Positions 1-11,874 of a stretch of DNA of 64,000 bases are shown piece after piece. The number at the start of each line of letters is the position of its first letter. The first letter of the stretch is position 1. The DNA is from Myxocyprinus asiaticus (taxonomy: Eukaryota; Chordata; Actinopteri; Cypriniformes; Catostomidae), in the NCBI RefSeq assembly GCF_019703515.2, contig NC_059373.1:19988281-20052280 (forward strand). The letters are read 5' to 3'. The notes beneath the pieces are model-generated. The model saw nothing but the letters and a program-made list of their open reading frames with translations, made no database searches and had not been told where the DNA came from. The position numbers and the translations under genes were made by a program.

Positions 1-999
1 AAGACTGCTGATCTGACAGTTGTCCAGAAGACGATCATTGACACCCTTCACAAGGAGGGTAAGCCACAAACATTCATTGCCAAAGAAGCTGGCTGTTCAC
101 AGAGAGCTGTATCCAAGCATGTTAACAGAAAGTTGAGTGGAAGGAAAAAGTGTGGAAGAAAAAGATGCACAACCAACCGAGAGAACCGCAGCCTTATGAG
201 GATTGTCAAGCAAAATCGATTCAAGAATTTGGGTGAACTTCACAAGGAATGGACTGAGGCTGGGGTCAAGGCATCAAGAGCCACCACACACAGACGTGTC
301 AAGGAATTTGGCTACAGTTGTCGTATTCCTCTTGTTAAGCCACTCCTGAACCACAGACAACGTCAGAGGTGTCTTACCTGGGCTAAGGAGAAGAAGAACT
401 GGACTGTTGCCCAGTGTTCCAAAGTCCTCTTTTCAGATGAGAGCAAGTTTTGTATTTCATGTGGAAACCAAGGTCCTAGAGTCTGGAGGAAGGATGGAGA
501 AGTTCATAGCCCAAGTTGCTTGAAGTCCAGTGTTAAGTTTCCACAGTCTGTGATGATTTGGGGTGCAATGTCATCTGCTGGTGTTGGTCCATTGTGTTTT
601 TTGAAAACCAAAGTCACTGCACCCGTTTACCAAGAAATTTTGGAGCACTTCATGCTTCCTTCTGCTGACCAGCTTTTTAAAGATGCTGATTTCATTTTCC
701 AGCAGGATTTGGCACCTGCCCACACTGCCAAAAGCACCAAAAGTTGGTTAAATGACCATGGTGTTGGTGTGCTTGACTGGCCAGCAAACTCACCAGACCT
801 GAACCCCATAGAGAATTGATGGGGTATTGTCAAGAGGAAAATGAGAAACAAGAGACCAAAAAATGCAGATGAGTTGAAGGCCACTGTCAAAGAAACCTGG
901 GCTTCCATACCACCTCGGCAGTGCCACAAACTGATCACCTCCATGCCACGCCAAATTGAGGCAGTAATTAAAGCAAAAGGAGCCCCTACCAAGTATTGA
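1..999 (+). pseudogene. Tc1 transposase, DD34E, broken by one nonsense codon
   Basis: The reading frame is open from base 1 to the natural stop at 997-999, apart from one in-frame TGA at 817-819. The start codon is outside the window. The N-terminal part shows the helix-turn-helix DNA-binding region (residues about 5-60). The catalytic triad is visible: Asp in FSDESKF (codon at 436), Asp in FQQDLAPAH (706) and Glu in NPIEN (811). The second Asp and Glu are separated by 34 residues, the Tc1 spacing. The stop falls just after NPIEN, where the family has Leu-Trp-Gly; TTG to TGA is one base change. The frame resumes at TGG GGT and runs to a normal C-terminus ending in a TKY motif. The protein would catalyse cut-and-paste transposition if intact. 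Only one defect is visible, so this is one of the better preserved copies in the window. Confidence 0.9.
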
Positions 1000-1282
1000 G
1001 TACATATACAGTAAATGAACATACTTTCCAGAAGGCCAACAATTCACTAAAAATGTTTTTTTTTATTGGTCTTATGATGTATTCTAATTTTTTGAGATAC
1101 TGAATTGGTGGGTTTTTGTTAAATGTGAGCCAAAATCATCACAATTAAAAGAACCAAAGACTTAAACTACTTCAGTCTGTGTGCATTGAATTTATTTAAT
1201 ACACGAGTTTCACAATTTGAGTTGAATTACTGAAATAAATGAACTTTTCCATGACATTCTAATTTATTGAGATGCACCTGTA
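1..1282 (+). mobile_element. Tc1/mariner element, left end cut by the window edge
   Basis: The window opens inside a Tc1-like transposase reading rightward. After the coding part there are about 280 bases of AT-rich non-coding sequence ending GAGATGCACCTG, followed by the TA dinucleotide at 1281-1282 that Tc1 elements duplicate on insertion. The left terminal inverted repeat (TIR) lies outside the window, so the match between the two ends cannot be tested here. The long 3' non-coding stretch suggests a subfamily with long inverted repeats. Confidence 0.88.
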
Positions 1283-4200
1283 TATATTTAAGCGTATGCA
1301 AACATTGAAGCAATAAAAACATAATAATGCAAAATAACCCAATGATTTTGTCCAGCTTGTCGATTTGTTGATGTGGGGCACATGACTAGATATTGGAAAT
1401 AAAAGTCCAAAAAGTTTTAAGATACAGAATGTTGTTGGTGTTTATCAGCTGTTGGCTTGCTTGATAGGAGATTAGTTAGTAAATTAGTTAGTTGTAAATA
1501 CAAACTCAGGGTGAAGGAAGTCATTTGACCCATAAAAGCCCTAAAGACACCTGGAAGACATTATATCCATGAGGAAATGTGGAGGGCACACAAGTTTTAA
1601 AGAGCACAACATTTTTCCACACTATTGCCTCGAAGGTACTGCCCTGAAGACCCTGTGGGAAGTCTAATTGGCTTGGGGCAATACATCATCAACAGGTACA
1701 TGATGTCACCAGTCAATAAAGAATGAATAAAGACCAAAATGATTAGAAATGAATGATTAGAAATGCTTCAGACAGCAAGCTTACAATAGCTTTTTAAGAT
1801 TATTTATTTTTGTTATGACAAAGTTATGATAACAAGTGTAATGGAAATGATGGTTGCCTTAAATAAATAAGGTCTGCATCAAGCAGATAGAGATTGCCTA
1901 TTCAATTTACAAAGCTTGTAAGTTTTTAGGATAGAGTTTCTCTGTAGCCATTCGGTTACATACAGAGGTCAGGTTGATGATGCCAGAAATTCCAGCTCAG
2001 AGAACTGCAGACAAATTTATTTTTTCCAGCTTTCTTTGTCTCATCCCTCCCCCTTTCTTCTTCAAGAGCTCCTGCAGTGGAAAATCATAGTCACAGTTAA
2101 TATGAGATGCAGTTCTCTGTGCTTATAATCTCTCAGCCCTCCTTAATGGAAAGCAGGGCAGTTGCCACTAAATAACTCAATATAAAAATGCATTTAACTA
2201 TTTTTACATTGCACTGTTTGTTGCAGAATTATATCTATGCTGAGTTAAGTTTCATATATCAACTCTCATTCAGCAGCCAGCCCAGCTAATACATCTGGAG
2301 AGATCTGAATGAAGGCTACATCTCTTTGCACATTCGAGGGCACATACTTGTCGTCCTGAAAGTGGCTGTCAATCTGTTGAAACTGGAATTTGGGGTGTTT
2401 TTGAACTCTTTAACTATATGCCCCGCCCCCTCATGATGGGCTGCCCATGAAATAGCTAAAGCATGAGTACATGCTCACTGGCCTTTCTCCAATGTGAAAC
2501 CGCTGCATCTGGTAAAAATCTCCTGTCCTTCCTTTCAGTTCTTTTTGCCTCTCCCTCCCTCTGTCGTTTGCTCTCCCTTAACAAAGGAAACAGATGATTC
2601 GTGTGAAAAGAGGCAAGCAACAGAGCTGCAGTCTTCATATTAAGCAAAGATTAATGTTCATGACTGTGGTTTATAAAGCAACATACACATTGTGATGACG
2701 GTATTAAACTGTCAACATGCAGAAATGAATTTAAAATGACCTTTAGCAAATACTGAAACAGATAATCTGTCATATGTATCCAAAAATATTGTTAAAATAT
2801 TGTTAAAAATGTTAAACCTTTTCTTTTTTATTTAGAAAGCTTTTTTTATTATTCATTTTTACTATTTTTTTAAAAATAATTCTCTCATTTTATAGTAATA
2901 TAATACTGTAGGTATGAAATGGCTTTTCAGTTTGATCTATTAAGGAGTCTTGGAATTTATAAAGAATTTTTCTGGTCACAAATGAATAAAAAGGAATAAC
3001 TTTCCATTCCTTTTGATTACACACAAAAACAACAGTCTATGTAAATAAGGAAAAAGACGCAGGACCTGTATTGTCTTTTCTTTCCTTAATTCTCTGCATA
3101 TGCTAACAAGGAGATCATAAAGATTTAAATGTGTGGTATCCCTTTGATAAAACAGAAATATATCTGGAAGATCTTTTGCCAGTGTCTTCTATGTTGAATA
3201 CGTCACTAAGATTTCAGAATGGATAAGCATGGGCTTGCCCCTCTCTCACTAATTCTAGGGGAAAATCTGTTCAATGTTCACTGTGTTCATGGGTGTGTCC
3301 CCACAGTTTTACTGCTGCTTTTTCCACCAAATGATTTCTTTTCTAGTTATACTGTAGAGGAGGAGTTGGAATTAGAAGAATAGAATATTTCCTTTTTGAA
3401 TTCAGAATTATGCCACATATGCATAACTGTAAGCAGTATTTTTAAAACACTTTTAAGTATGCAGACTTTCTTTTTTTTTTTAAGTTCCCCACTTAGAGAG
3501 TTAGTAATAATTAATATACTCAAGCTCCCTTTTCACTTTTTTCACTCATTTAAACATTGCTCAATACAGATTTAGATACATTTAAGTGGACATCCTCTTT
3601 GGTGAGCTGATTGTCTGAGGAGATGTGAATGTTGTGCTTGTGTTTTTAAATGTGAGTTTCTGCTGTATTGAACTTGGTGTATATTGGCACCCACAGTGAC
3701 CACCAAAATCTGTAATAAATAAATTGCTGGTTATTGTTAGGTGAAGACAAAATCATAACTGAAGCACCATGTAACTGTCAAATATTGTAGCAAACAATAT
3801 TCTTTTGTTACAGTTATAGTGGGGATCATTTTTCCCTTAGCCTAGCTAGAGATTAGCCAACACACTCTCACAGCGAAATCGTCAGGATTCATACGACTTT
3901 TCTAAATTTGGCAAATTCGGATGATATCGTGTGACTGCACTCATTTGAATTCCTACGACTTTCACTACAGCCAGTGACGTCGCTGGACATCGTTTCCATC
4001 TAATACGTGACATTTACTTGCTTCTGTCACATTCAACAGCTTCCTATCCTGTTTACAAACTCTACTGATTGGTTAAGTTTAGATAAGGGGTTTGGGTAAG
4101 GGCATAATATTAATAAGTATGTCCTTAATGCCTCATGCACGGAACTCGTGCTTACTTCCGCATTAGACATCCGGGAATTTGCATTTCATGGTCTCTTTGA

Positions 4201-4432
4201 GCATCATGCATTTGTAGTCTGTTACGCTTGCAGTTATGAAGTGGCTACTTGGTAATTCTGTTTAAACTTCTGTTTCTTTACATTTGATTAAGGATAGATT
4301 GATGCAGACGGGCATCTGTGTGAAAGTAATTGAAGTCTTGTATTTCCTGGGAGGTTTTACGGGCTGAGAGATGATTGAGAGGGAATGTTAGTGTAAGTCA
4401 AGAATGGAAACCCTCAGGTCATGAGTTCTGCT
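1283..4432. other. No gene recognised
   Basis: This AT-rich stretch has only short open frames with no family resemblance. It holds scattered A and T runs (for example a T run near 3472-3481). From about 3840 to 4250 the composition rises in GC, with ACGACTT motifs at 3894 and 3955, and looks like an old dispersed repeat, but I cannot name it. Confidence 0.6.
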
Positions 4433-4467
<35 letters not shown>

Positions 4468-4484
4468 TGTGTGTGTGTGTGTGC
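4433..4484. repeat. Compound microsatellite (CT)n(GT)n
   Basis: About 14 CT dinucleotides run directly into about 8 GT dinucleotides. The open frames on both strands here (poly Leu-Ser, Cys-Val, Arg-Glu) are products of the repeat and not genes. Confidence 0.97.
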
Positions 4485-5911
4485 ATCTGCGTGCGAGGGG
4501 GGTGTCTGGAAGTTTGGAATACAGGGGACAGGCCAGGACTGGTGCAGCTGCATTAGGTGCAGACTCAAATTACACTCACACGTTTTTTTGCTCTTTCTCA
4601 CTTGTTATGTATGCTACACGTCCTTTGCTTTAATAGCTGTTTAGTGTGTTAATGTAATGATATAGACTGGTTAAGTAGCAAAAGTGCCTCATCAAAGTAA
4701 TTCATATTATACTTGCCATGTATTGTATTTTGTCTTTTCACTGTTTAAGCTCCATTATGCATCATATACTGTAGATGAACTGTCAACCATATCTCATCTC
4801 TTACAAGTGCAAACCATAACAGCTACAACCCACAGGCAATTAGTGGTAGTAAAACAACAGAAAACTTTTAAAAAAATTACACAGTTCTCATACACTACCA
4901 CCTCTCAGACACTACTATTTCCACCCATATGTGCACTATTCTAATTTTTCATAAATTCTAAAATATACAACAAGTAGTTCCAGTTCTCTAATATGACTAG
5001 ACAAGTGGCATTCCAAGAGTGTACTAATATTTAGTACAATTGGGAAGCTTCACTGTTTGTATCACCTGGCAGCACACAACAGTTGATCCTACTTTCCCTT
5101 CATTTGGAACTCTTTCTGTCACATTGTTGTGTGTTTTTGTTTTCTTTTTGATTCATGTTCTTCATTTAGTCATTTCTTTTAGTTTGAAGTTTAGTACTAT
5201 CTTTCCAGTGAAAATGCCACCAAAAACAAGTTAATTCTACAAAGACAACAATTTAATTGAAAAATAAAGTATGTGCAATGTCAAAATTCCTATATAAAAT
5301 CATAAAAAAAAAAAAAAAAAAAAAAAAGAAAATAATAAGAAAAACACTTTGACTTTTATTGCAGGCATGTATAAACAGTATTGGCTTGTTGCCACCTTGT
5401 GACATCCTCAGACACACAAGTAGGTACAAAAACCTAAAATTAAAGTTATTTTATATTACATAGATCTGAGAAGTTCCATGTGTTTATTACAGACCAGTTG
5501 CACTTCACAAAATATCATTTTATGTCCATCTCCAGACAAAATAATGTTTATTCTGCTTTGATTAAATGAAAGGCATTTGATATGTAATTTGAAGCCAAAA
5601 TCTAAAAGTCTCAATTTGTAAAATGCTGCCTTCTTATATTTGGAAGACATTTTCAACCATGTTTAAGGCTGTATTTCAGGGTAAAACTCTATATGCTAAG
5701 AATAATAAAAGGATAAAATAGGTAAAAATTTATAAAATGAATAAGATGTTTTGGTTAAAGCAATTTCTGTGTGAAACTTCACAAGAAATTCTAGATATTT
5801 GCAAATTGGCACGTTATTTTGTCCAATGCATAAATCTGCTTCACCAAATGTATTTAATGTAGGCCTGTGATAATATTTTAGAAAATAGAAGACACATTGT
5901 GATGAAAGTCT
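4485..5911. other. No gene recognised; A-tract at 5306-5327
   Basis: Only short open frames without recognisable domains are present. A run of about 22 A begins near 5306. It could be the tail of an old retroposed sequence, but no SINE or LINE body was recognised next to it. Confidence 0.55.
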
Positions 5912-6045
5912 TTAAAACTCTAAGCCTCTTTGAGAAGTTGCATTAGTCCTCTGAAGCCTCTCATGTGCTTCCTCATAGTAGAACACCAGAGCGCTGATGG
6001 GCTGTTCTGGGGTGATTAACAGCTGAAAGGGCCGGAGGTATTCAG
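5912..6045 (-). CDS. Candidate 3' terminal coding exon, gene not identified
   Basis: Read on the minus strand, a pyrimidine-rich tract followed by CTCAAGCAG gives an acceptor, then 44 open codons to a TAA stop at 5912-5914. The translation contains EYLRPFQLLITPE and then FYYEEAHERLQRTN near its end, an amphipathic, charged composition typical of real protein. The stretch is clearly richer in GC than its AT-rich flanks. The first codon is split with an upstream exon; an alternative AAG acceptor three bases earlier would add one residue. I do not recognise the family. It may belong to the same minus-strand gene as the exon at 15284-15451, but the visible phases (upstream donor leaves two bases, this exon also starts with two) do not join directly, so a further exon would be needed. 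Confidence 0.45.
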
Positions 6046-6624
6046 CTGCTTGAGAATTCAAAGAAAGGTACAGCAACTGTGGGCTTCAGTTAGTCACTGT
6101 TTCTCACAGTTTATTCTTGCATTGCCAGACCTTTGACTAAACAACAGAAGTCTGGTCTTTATTGCAGCTTAATCTGGCCAAGAACTGCCCACTTAGACAG
6201 GAAGAGATCATCTGACTGACACACAAAACAACCAACCACAGTGTGTTTTGTTCTTTTTAAAGTTGTTAAGGAGTGGGGTAATCTGACACAGATTTAACCA
6301 CAGTAATAAACTGCCTTTAAAAATTATTCAAAGAATGGTGCAGCAATTTCCACAAAGGGTTGTGAAGAAATCAGAATTTCTTTTGATCAAAAATAGTAAT
6401 ACATTCAGTTTCATAAATGAAGTACTCAGAGATGATTTAGAAAATAAAGTGGATCATACAGTTTTTCTTATGGATATTTTATGAACACTTTATATTCATT
6501 ATTCTAAAGTGCTTCAAACCTAACTTTAAATATTTTTCAAAAATTTGATGTTACAAACCTGGCAAGCTTTTGTAAATTCACTGATTTTTTTTTTCCCCTT
6601 AAAAGCACTCATTTTCAACCTGGA

Positions 6625-6806
6625 CTTACATTTACGCATTTGGCAGATGCTTTTATCCAAAGTGACTTACAGTGCACTTATTATAGAGACAATCCACCTG
6701 GAGCAACCTGGAGTTAAGTGCCTTGCTCAGGGACACAATGGTGATGGCTGTGGGGATTGAACCAGCAACCTTCTGTTACATGCTTTAGCCCACTATGCCG
6801 CCACCT
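6625..6806 (-). mobile_element. tRNA-derived SINE (family 2), full length, minus orientation
   Basis: On the minus strand the element begins with a GGTGGCGGCATAGTGGGCT head resembling a Pol III A box, then a B-box-like GGTTCAATCC, then the body TGAGCAAGGCACTTAACTCC, and ends with the tail GGATAAAAGCATCTGCCAAA. Three other substantial copies of the same family lie at 33279, 33693 and 35799, and they share this order of blocks. It is non-coding and depends on a LINE for mobility. Confidence 0.85.
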
Positions 6807-9171
6807 CTCCAATTTAGGACGGGTTGTGGAATACCGTCTGATGCAGAGGCTACTCACAGTTTAACAAATGCATAGATTGAGTAGACAATCTTTGTTCTGC
6901 ACACAGGTTAAGAAAATGTGTGAACCACAACCTTTGTGTACAGTGAGTGGGTTGTGTGGAACATTTTGCTTAGCCTCTACCAGGCAAGATAAGCCACACT
7001 GCGCTGGAATCAAAGCGGTTTCCTCTGCTTGTCCGAGGGCCAGTTAGATAAACACACTCATATGCTGCCCTAAGACCCAGATCCGTCTTCACAAGTTCAC
7101 AACATGGATGCTGTGTTTTCTCTCGTCTGATCTTCGTGTGTGATCAGGGTGTATGTGAGAGTGAGTTTGGACTTAAGCGACAGTGGGGACCTTTCTAGCC
7201 CTTGTGATTACAAATTACATTGACGCCCACCACCACTTCCCTAAATAATTTTCTTAATACTTACAATCCTGCAGTTACAGACGGAAATGTCTGGAGTGAC
7301 AGGGTCCAGTATATTAGTTGCAGCTGCAGTATTCTCCAGGTATTACAGGACCATATCCAAATGTAATGCTGAAATGAAATATACATTTAATGTAATGCAT
7401 GTTCAGGACTATGTAGTATGAGTCATGGATGAAGGGGAGGAGCAAGGCATGAAAAAAAGAAAAAAAAATAGATAAAGAAGGTGGAGAGAGTGAACTCTTT
7501 ATTCTCTTATTTTTTGTTTATTCAGTGTTTCCACCATGATAACTTATACCCATGGTGCATGTGATACATTATATGATAATTATCGTTTTTCTATTCTGCC
7601 TCTTTGCATTGTGTTTTAAAATTAATTTGGGGTATTTGTTAGTTTTTCAAAGGCTCTTTGAGTCTCCCCATTGTTCAGTTTCACTGACTTGATTACCATG
7701 CCATTGAATCAATATCAATTTGCGGATTAGAGAAGCAGAGAATGTTATAAAATTACACTTATTTAAACAACTACTGATCCTCTCAAGGGTATATGGAGCT
7801 GAACATTTGAAATAAACAACTGATCTTCATCACATGCTTCTGTTCCCTAAATGCAGAGGTGTGAAAAGTTCAGAGACATTACACTTAATCTAAAGTATGG
7901 GTATGTACATTTTGTTCTCAATTAAATGTCAAAGTATCTAGCAAAAAAAAAAAAAAAAAAAAAAACTTAATTGAAAGGAAACATTTTCACATTTAACAGT
8001 TGCTTTAAAAAAAAATAGTACATTTTTCTTTCGTAGCTTTTAAAATTGACATATGAAATCAAGTAACAGAGGAGATTTTCTCATTAAAATAACTAACTGG
8101 ACAAAACATGTCCTACATACAAAAGTCCTCTTTATGTTAAAAATCAAGAAATTCATAACAATAAAAATACTGAAAATGGTACATCTAAAGTAAATGTGTA
8201 TACTCATAGAATTTGTGAAAATGCATGCTCAATACTTGGAAGCACATGTAACTTAACCTGTCCTCAGCAAGAGATCACGATGTTAAACTGCCAAACAAAG
8301 TGTTAAAAAATTCAACAAATTTATAAAGATAAATATCAAATGAAAGGTTGGGATCTGAAAGATTTCAAACAATACATAAAGTAAACTTTAAATGATATTT
8401 TCTATAAAAAAAAAAAAAAATGCCTATCAGTGTTGTGGCCTAACTTTGCATCAGCTTAAATAATCCTAAATAATTCAGACAATGTCATGATCAGCTATAA
8501 CTCTGAGGACCCCTTTCCCACTTCCTGCACATAGTGGATTTAACAGTAGGACACGTGGTCTGGTAAGTACTATATGTGTTTTTTGTTTTTTTCATATTTT
8601 AAACAAACAATGTTTAAGTCTCTGTGGTCACAGCTTCAACATGTCAACACCGTCTTCCAATTATGATAATTTCTGTTAAGAATTGTGGAATCATTTGGCT
8701 GTTTTAGTTTAGTTTAAACATAATGGCTCCAGAGTACAACACATGGTTAAGATGGAAAAATATTCAATTTTGTCAACTCCGAAAGAATGTTTGGAATTGT
8801 GTGAAAACAAAAAAAAAATGTAATGTATAGAATGAAATTTATCACTAAACTCCTTGACTGAACACCATTATTAGATCATTAAAGACTTTACACTTTTGTT
8901 GGATGGATTAAAATAGCATGCTTTGTGTGTGGATTTTTTATACAGTAGTTGATTGACATTTGAGTATACATGCTATATTTGTTTGTTGACTGCAAGAGCA
9001 TGTTTAAATTGGCTTGTTAGTTTAGTAAGAGGAAATATATGTCATAAGATGTACTTTATAATTTGAAAGTCTAAATGAAATGTTAAGGAGTAAAAAGTTA
9101 TTTAATGGAAATACAATTACTGAAATACTTCACACCCCTGCCTATGCAGATGCTTCTTTTACTCTGTGCAG
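6807..9171. other. No gene recognised
   Basis: AT-rich sequence with an A run of about 23 at 7942-7964 and several shorter ones. No open frame longer than chance and no repeat family that I can name. Confidence 0.55.
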
Positions 9172-9238
9172 ATGACGACGTGGCTAAAGAAGACAACAAT
9201 TTTCTTGACCTTGCTGCACTAAGCAGCACACACCTCCA
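9172..9238 (+). CDS. Candidate small internal exon (67 nt), gene not identified
   Basis: A strong acceptor (TTCTTTTACTCTGTGCAG) is followed by 67 bases and a GTAAGA donor. Only one of three frames is open; it reads DDVAKEDNNFLDLAALSSTH. At this length an open frame is weak evidence, so support comes mainly from the two splice borders. No family is recognised. It is on the opposite strand from the candidate exons at 5.9 and 15.3 kb. Confidence 0.22.
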
Positions 9239-10144
9239 GTAAGAAAAGGAAAAAATGTAATGACATGTATACTGGGCCAAAGAGCTTTGGGCATTGGCAA
9301 CTGCAGTTTGCTGTACTGTTCTATCTGTTATTGCGGAGGATGGTTAGTATTTTTCAAAGCAGTCTCCATCCTGTAAAAACATGACATTAAAGAAAACCAA
9401 GGATGGCAAAGAGAGTTTGATGTCTGTGACCCTGTTTGAATGTTTAGACTCTCAATCCCAGATGACTTCTTACTGTAATGGAAGGGATCTCAACTCAATT
9501 GCAGATTCTAGATCAGCTTAACAATAAAACTTAGTATATATACATTTTACTGAACAAAATTTGTGCAGCAAAATTCTACGAAACTTAGGATTCAACAAAC
9601 AATATAAAGGGTTTTTAATACTGACTCAAGACAAACAGACTCACCAAGTAGCACATATATTCTTCAATAAGTGTTATACAGACAAATTTATGAAACTTGC
9701 ACACATTAAATATTTAGCTTTCTTTCCTTAATAAGGAATAGGAAACAGATCATAAGGTTAATCACAATTAGTTACAATATTTTAATCTATAACTTTTTCT
9801 GTTTTATAGATTTCACAAATTAAAATCTAAATCTTTCAATCAAAATTTTTAAGTACCACCCAGGCACCTTGGGGTACACATCCCTGGTTGACAATCCATG
9901 CATTAGGGCAGGATAAAAGAATAGGTGACATATTTCCATGGAAAACAGAAAGTGAGACTATTTGAAAGTTTTCCTTTTTTGCTCTTCTTTTTTAACCAGA
10001 TGTGTTTCTCGTCCTCCCTCTCCCTGGAGTCAGCCTCTGTGATTCATTTTCCACAGACATCATGAGGCAACCCCGCCCCCCAAATCTCTCCCCCGTCTCT
10101 TTTCTCCGTCTCACTCTTTCTGTTTCTTTCGCACACTCCTGCAG

Positions 10145-10207
10145 TGCCTCAGCCTGCCTGTCAAGTCTGGAAAAAACATGGACGGAATGGAATTCTGTGG
10201 CCTGAAG
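10145..10207 (+). CDS. Candidate small internal exon (63 nt), gene not identified
   Basis: A long pyrimidine tract ending CACTCCTGCAG is followed by exactly 63 bases and a GTACAC donor. In frame 0 it gives 21 residues including VKSGKNMDGMEFCGLK, with both borders between codons. A second frame is also open through the exon and continues to 10572. It does not join in phase with the candidate at 9172-9238. Evidence is limited to splice borders and an open frame. Confidence 0.22.
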
Positions 10208-10524
10208 GTACACGCATACACATAGATAAAATGGGACAGAAATCCTCTTGTCCCACCCACATCAGGGTCTGTGGTCAGTGGGCAGCAAGCACAATCAACC
10301 AAGGGCTTTTATGGGACCCTGAGGGAAAAGTTCCCTCATTTTTGGGGGCATGGCCCAGACCTGAAGAAAAAGGAGGAGTTTATGGATTAAAGTCCCTCAC
10401 TGAAGGAAATATAAAAACAGAGGAAGCCCCTCCTTTAATAGCATGTACACTCCTCCCATTTCTGAACTTTCTCACTTCACTAGTAAGACCTTTGATATTA
10501 GGGCAAAAATCGTATATTCTTGAT

Positions 10525-10860
10525 AATAATTATTTATTTTTTTTTCCTATAAAAATATCTAAAAATCCTTAAAACAAGATCAATTAAATTAATCTTGTTT
10601 TAGAAACAACACTGCATAAGATATTTCGGTTTTTCAGAGAATGTATTTTTAACATGTGTATTTTGTCTTACTGTACTGGCAGAACAGTTTATAGTCAAAA
10701 CAAGTGAAAAAATCTACCAGTGCTGGAGAAGTAATCCAAAGTATTTAGAATACGTTACTGACCTTGAGTAATCTAATGGAACACGTTACAAATGACATTT
10801 TACAGCATGTATTCTGTAATGGAATACATTTAAAAAATAACCCTCCCAACCCTGTATATA
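10525..10860. repeat. Old dispersed repeat fragments (MITE-like)
   Basis: The sequence around 10550-10610 (AAAATCCTTAAAACAAGAT and relatives) resembles the one at 12955-13010, so it is dispersed. The following part (about 10720-10860, GTAATCCAAAGTATTTAGAA onward) looks like another common fish repeat known to me by sight only. Boundaries are uncertain. Confidence 0.45.
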
Positions 10861-11559
10861 GTATATACAGTATATTATTATTAACATACTTCATATTACA
10901 GCATTTAAAAAGACGCTTCATATTGTTCTGAAAGTGAATAGATTATTAATATTTTTAATGGTGTAATCAATTTTACTGCACAATACAGCTTCATACATTT
11001 ATTCACCCCTAGATTATATCCCATTAAGTTTTCGTTAAGAGTGCAAAAGAGCAAATGCATGCAAATAATACTTCTAAGTAAGATTGTGAAAGTATCTGTG
11101 TACCCTTTCCTTAACAGCTAATTGGTGGTGAAGCCCACGTTTGGGTCTACAGCCCATAAAATTACACACCTGTTGCAAGGCATACCTGCCTTTTAGAGCC
11201 ACGTGTGGAGTGACTGCATGTTGCAAGACTCCCCATCTCAGGGGTCATTAACTTTAAATAGAAAGGTCGGTTTGGAAGTTCTGTTACCAGCAGTTTGTGT
11301 TTGTTTTCTGGAGACCTCACAAGGAAGTTCACTTCATTTCAAAAGCAATGGAATCATCAACTTTAAACATTAACTGGGGTCCACATTTGAGACCACATTG
11401 AAAAAGGGGGATTCAAAATTTAAACTGAAAAAATATGAACATTTTCGGAGGTTTTATTTATTTTTTTATTAAAGAAACTTTATTAAAATGAACCTATTTC
11501 TAGGTCACTAATTAAATAAGCAAATTTGTGACATTGACCATGTTAAGTCCTTTGTACCA
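10861..11559. other. No gene recognised
   Basis: AT-rich sequence without recognisable open frames or clear repeat boundaries. Confidence 0.5.
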
Positions 11560-11874
11560 AAGGTCCGATTTCTTTGCTACCATTGAAGCACTCAAGATGC
11601 TCTTTTGAACAGTCTCATATCATGCTGGAATAACACTGATCATCAGGTTTGGCACAAACTTGTGGCATTCATGCCAGCTCGAATGCATGCTGTCATTAAT
11701 GCAAAAGGAAGACATTCTGAAATTCTTGATGATTTTAAATTAAACTTTCCACTCAGATTTGTTAAGCTGATAATATAATTTGCAATTGAAAATGTTAAAG
11801 TTGGTATTTTATTAAAATAGCAACACAGAAGGATTTTCACAAGTGATTTGAGACTTTTGGACCCTACTGTATAT
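11560..11874 (+). mobile_element. Tc1-like 3' end remnant
   Basis: The plus-strand frame near 11645-11710 reads VWHKLVAFMPARMHAVINAK, matching the C-terminal region of Tc1 transposases (a Met-Pro-x-Arg helix followed by Val-Ile-x-Ala-Lys). Downstream AT-rich sequence ends GGACCCTACTG followed by TA, a plausible Tc1 terminus. The catalytic region and left end are missing, so this is a 5'-truncated fossil. The left limit is approximate. Confidence 0.55.

Noticed and set aside
10144..10572. Open frame of 142 codons on the plus strand
   Set aside because: It runs through a plausible splice donor, into an A/T-rich low-complexity end, and has no recognisable domain. Only the first 63 bases are kept as a weak exon candidate.
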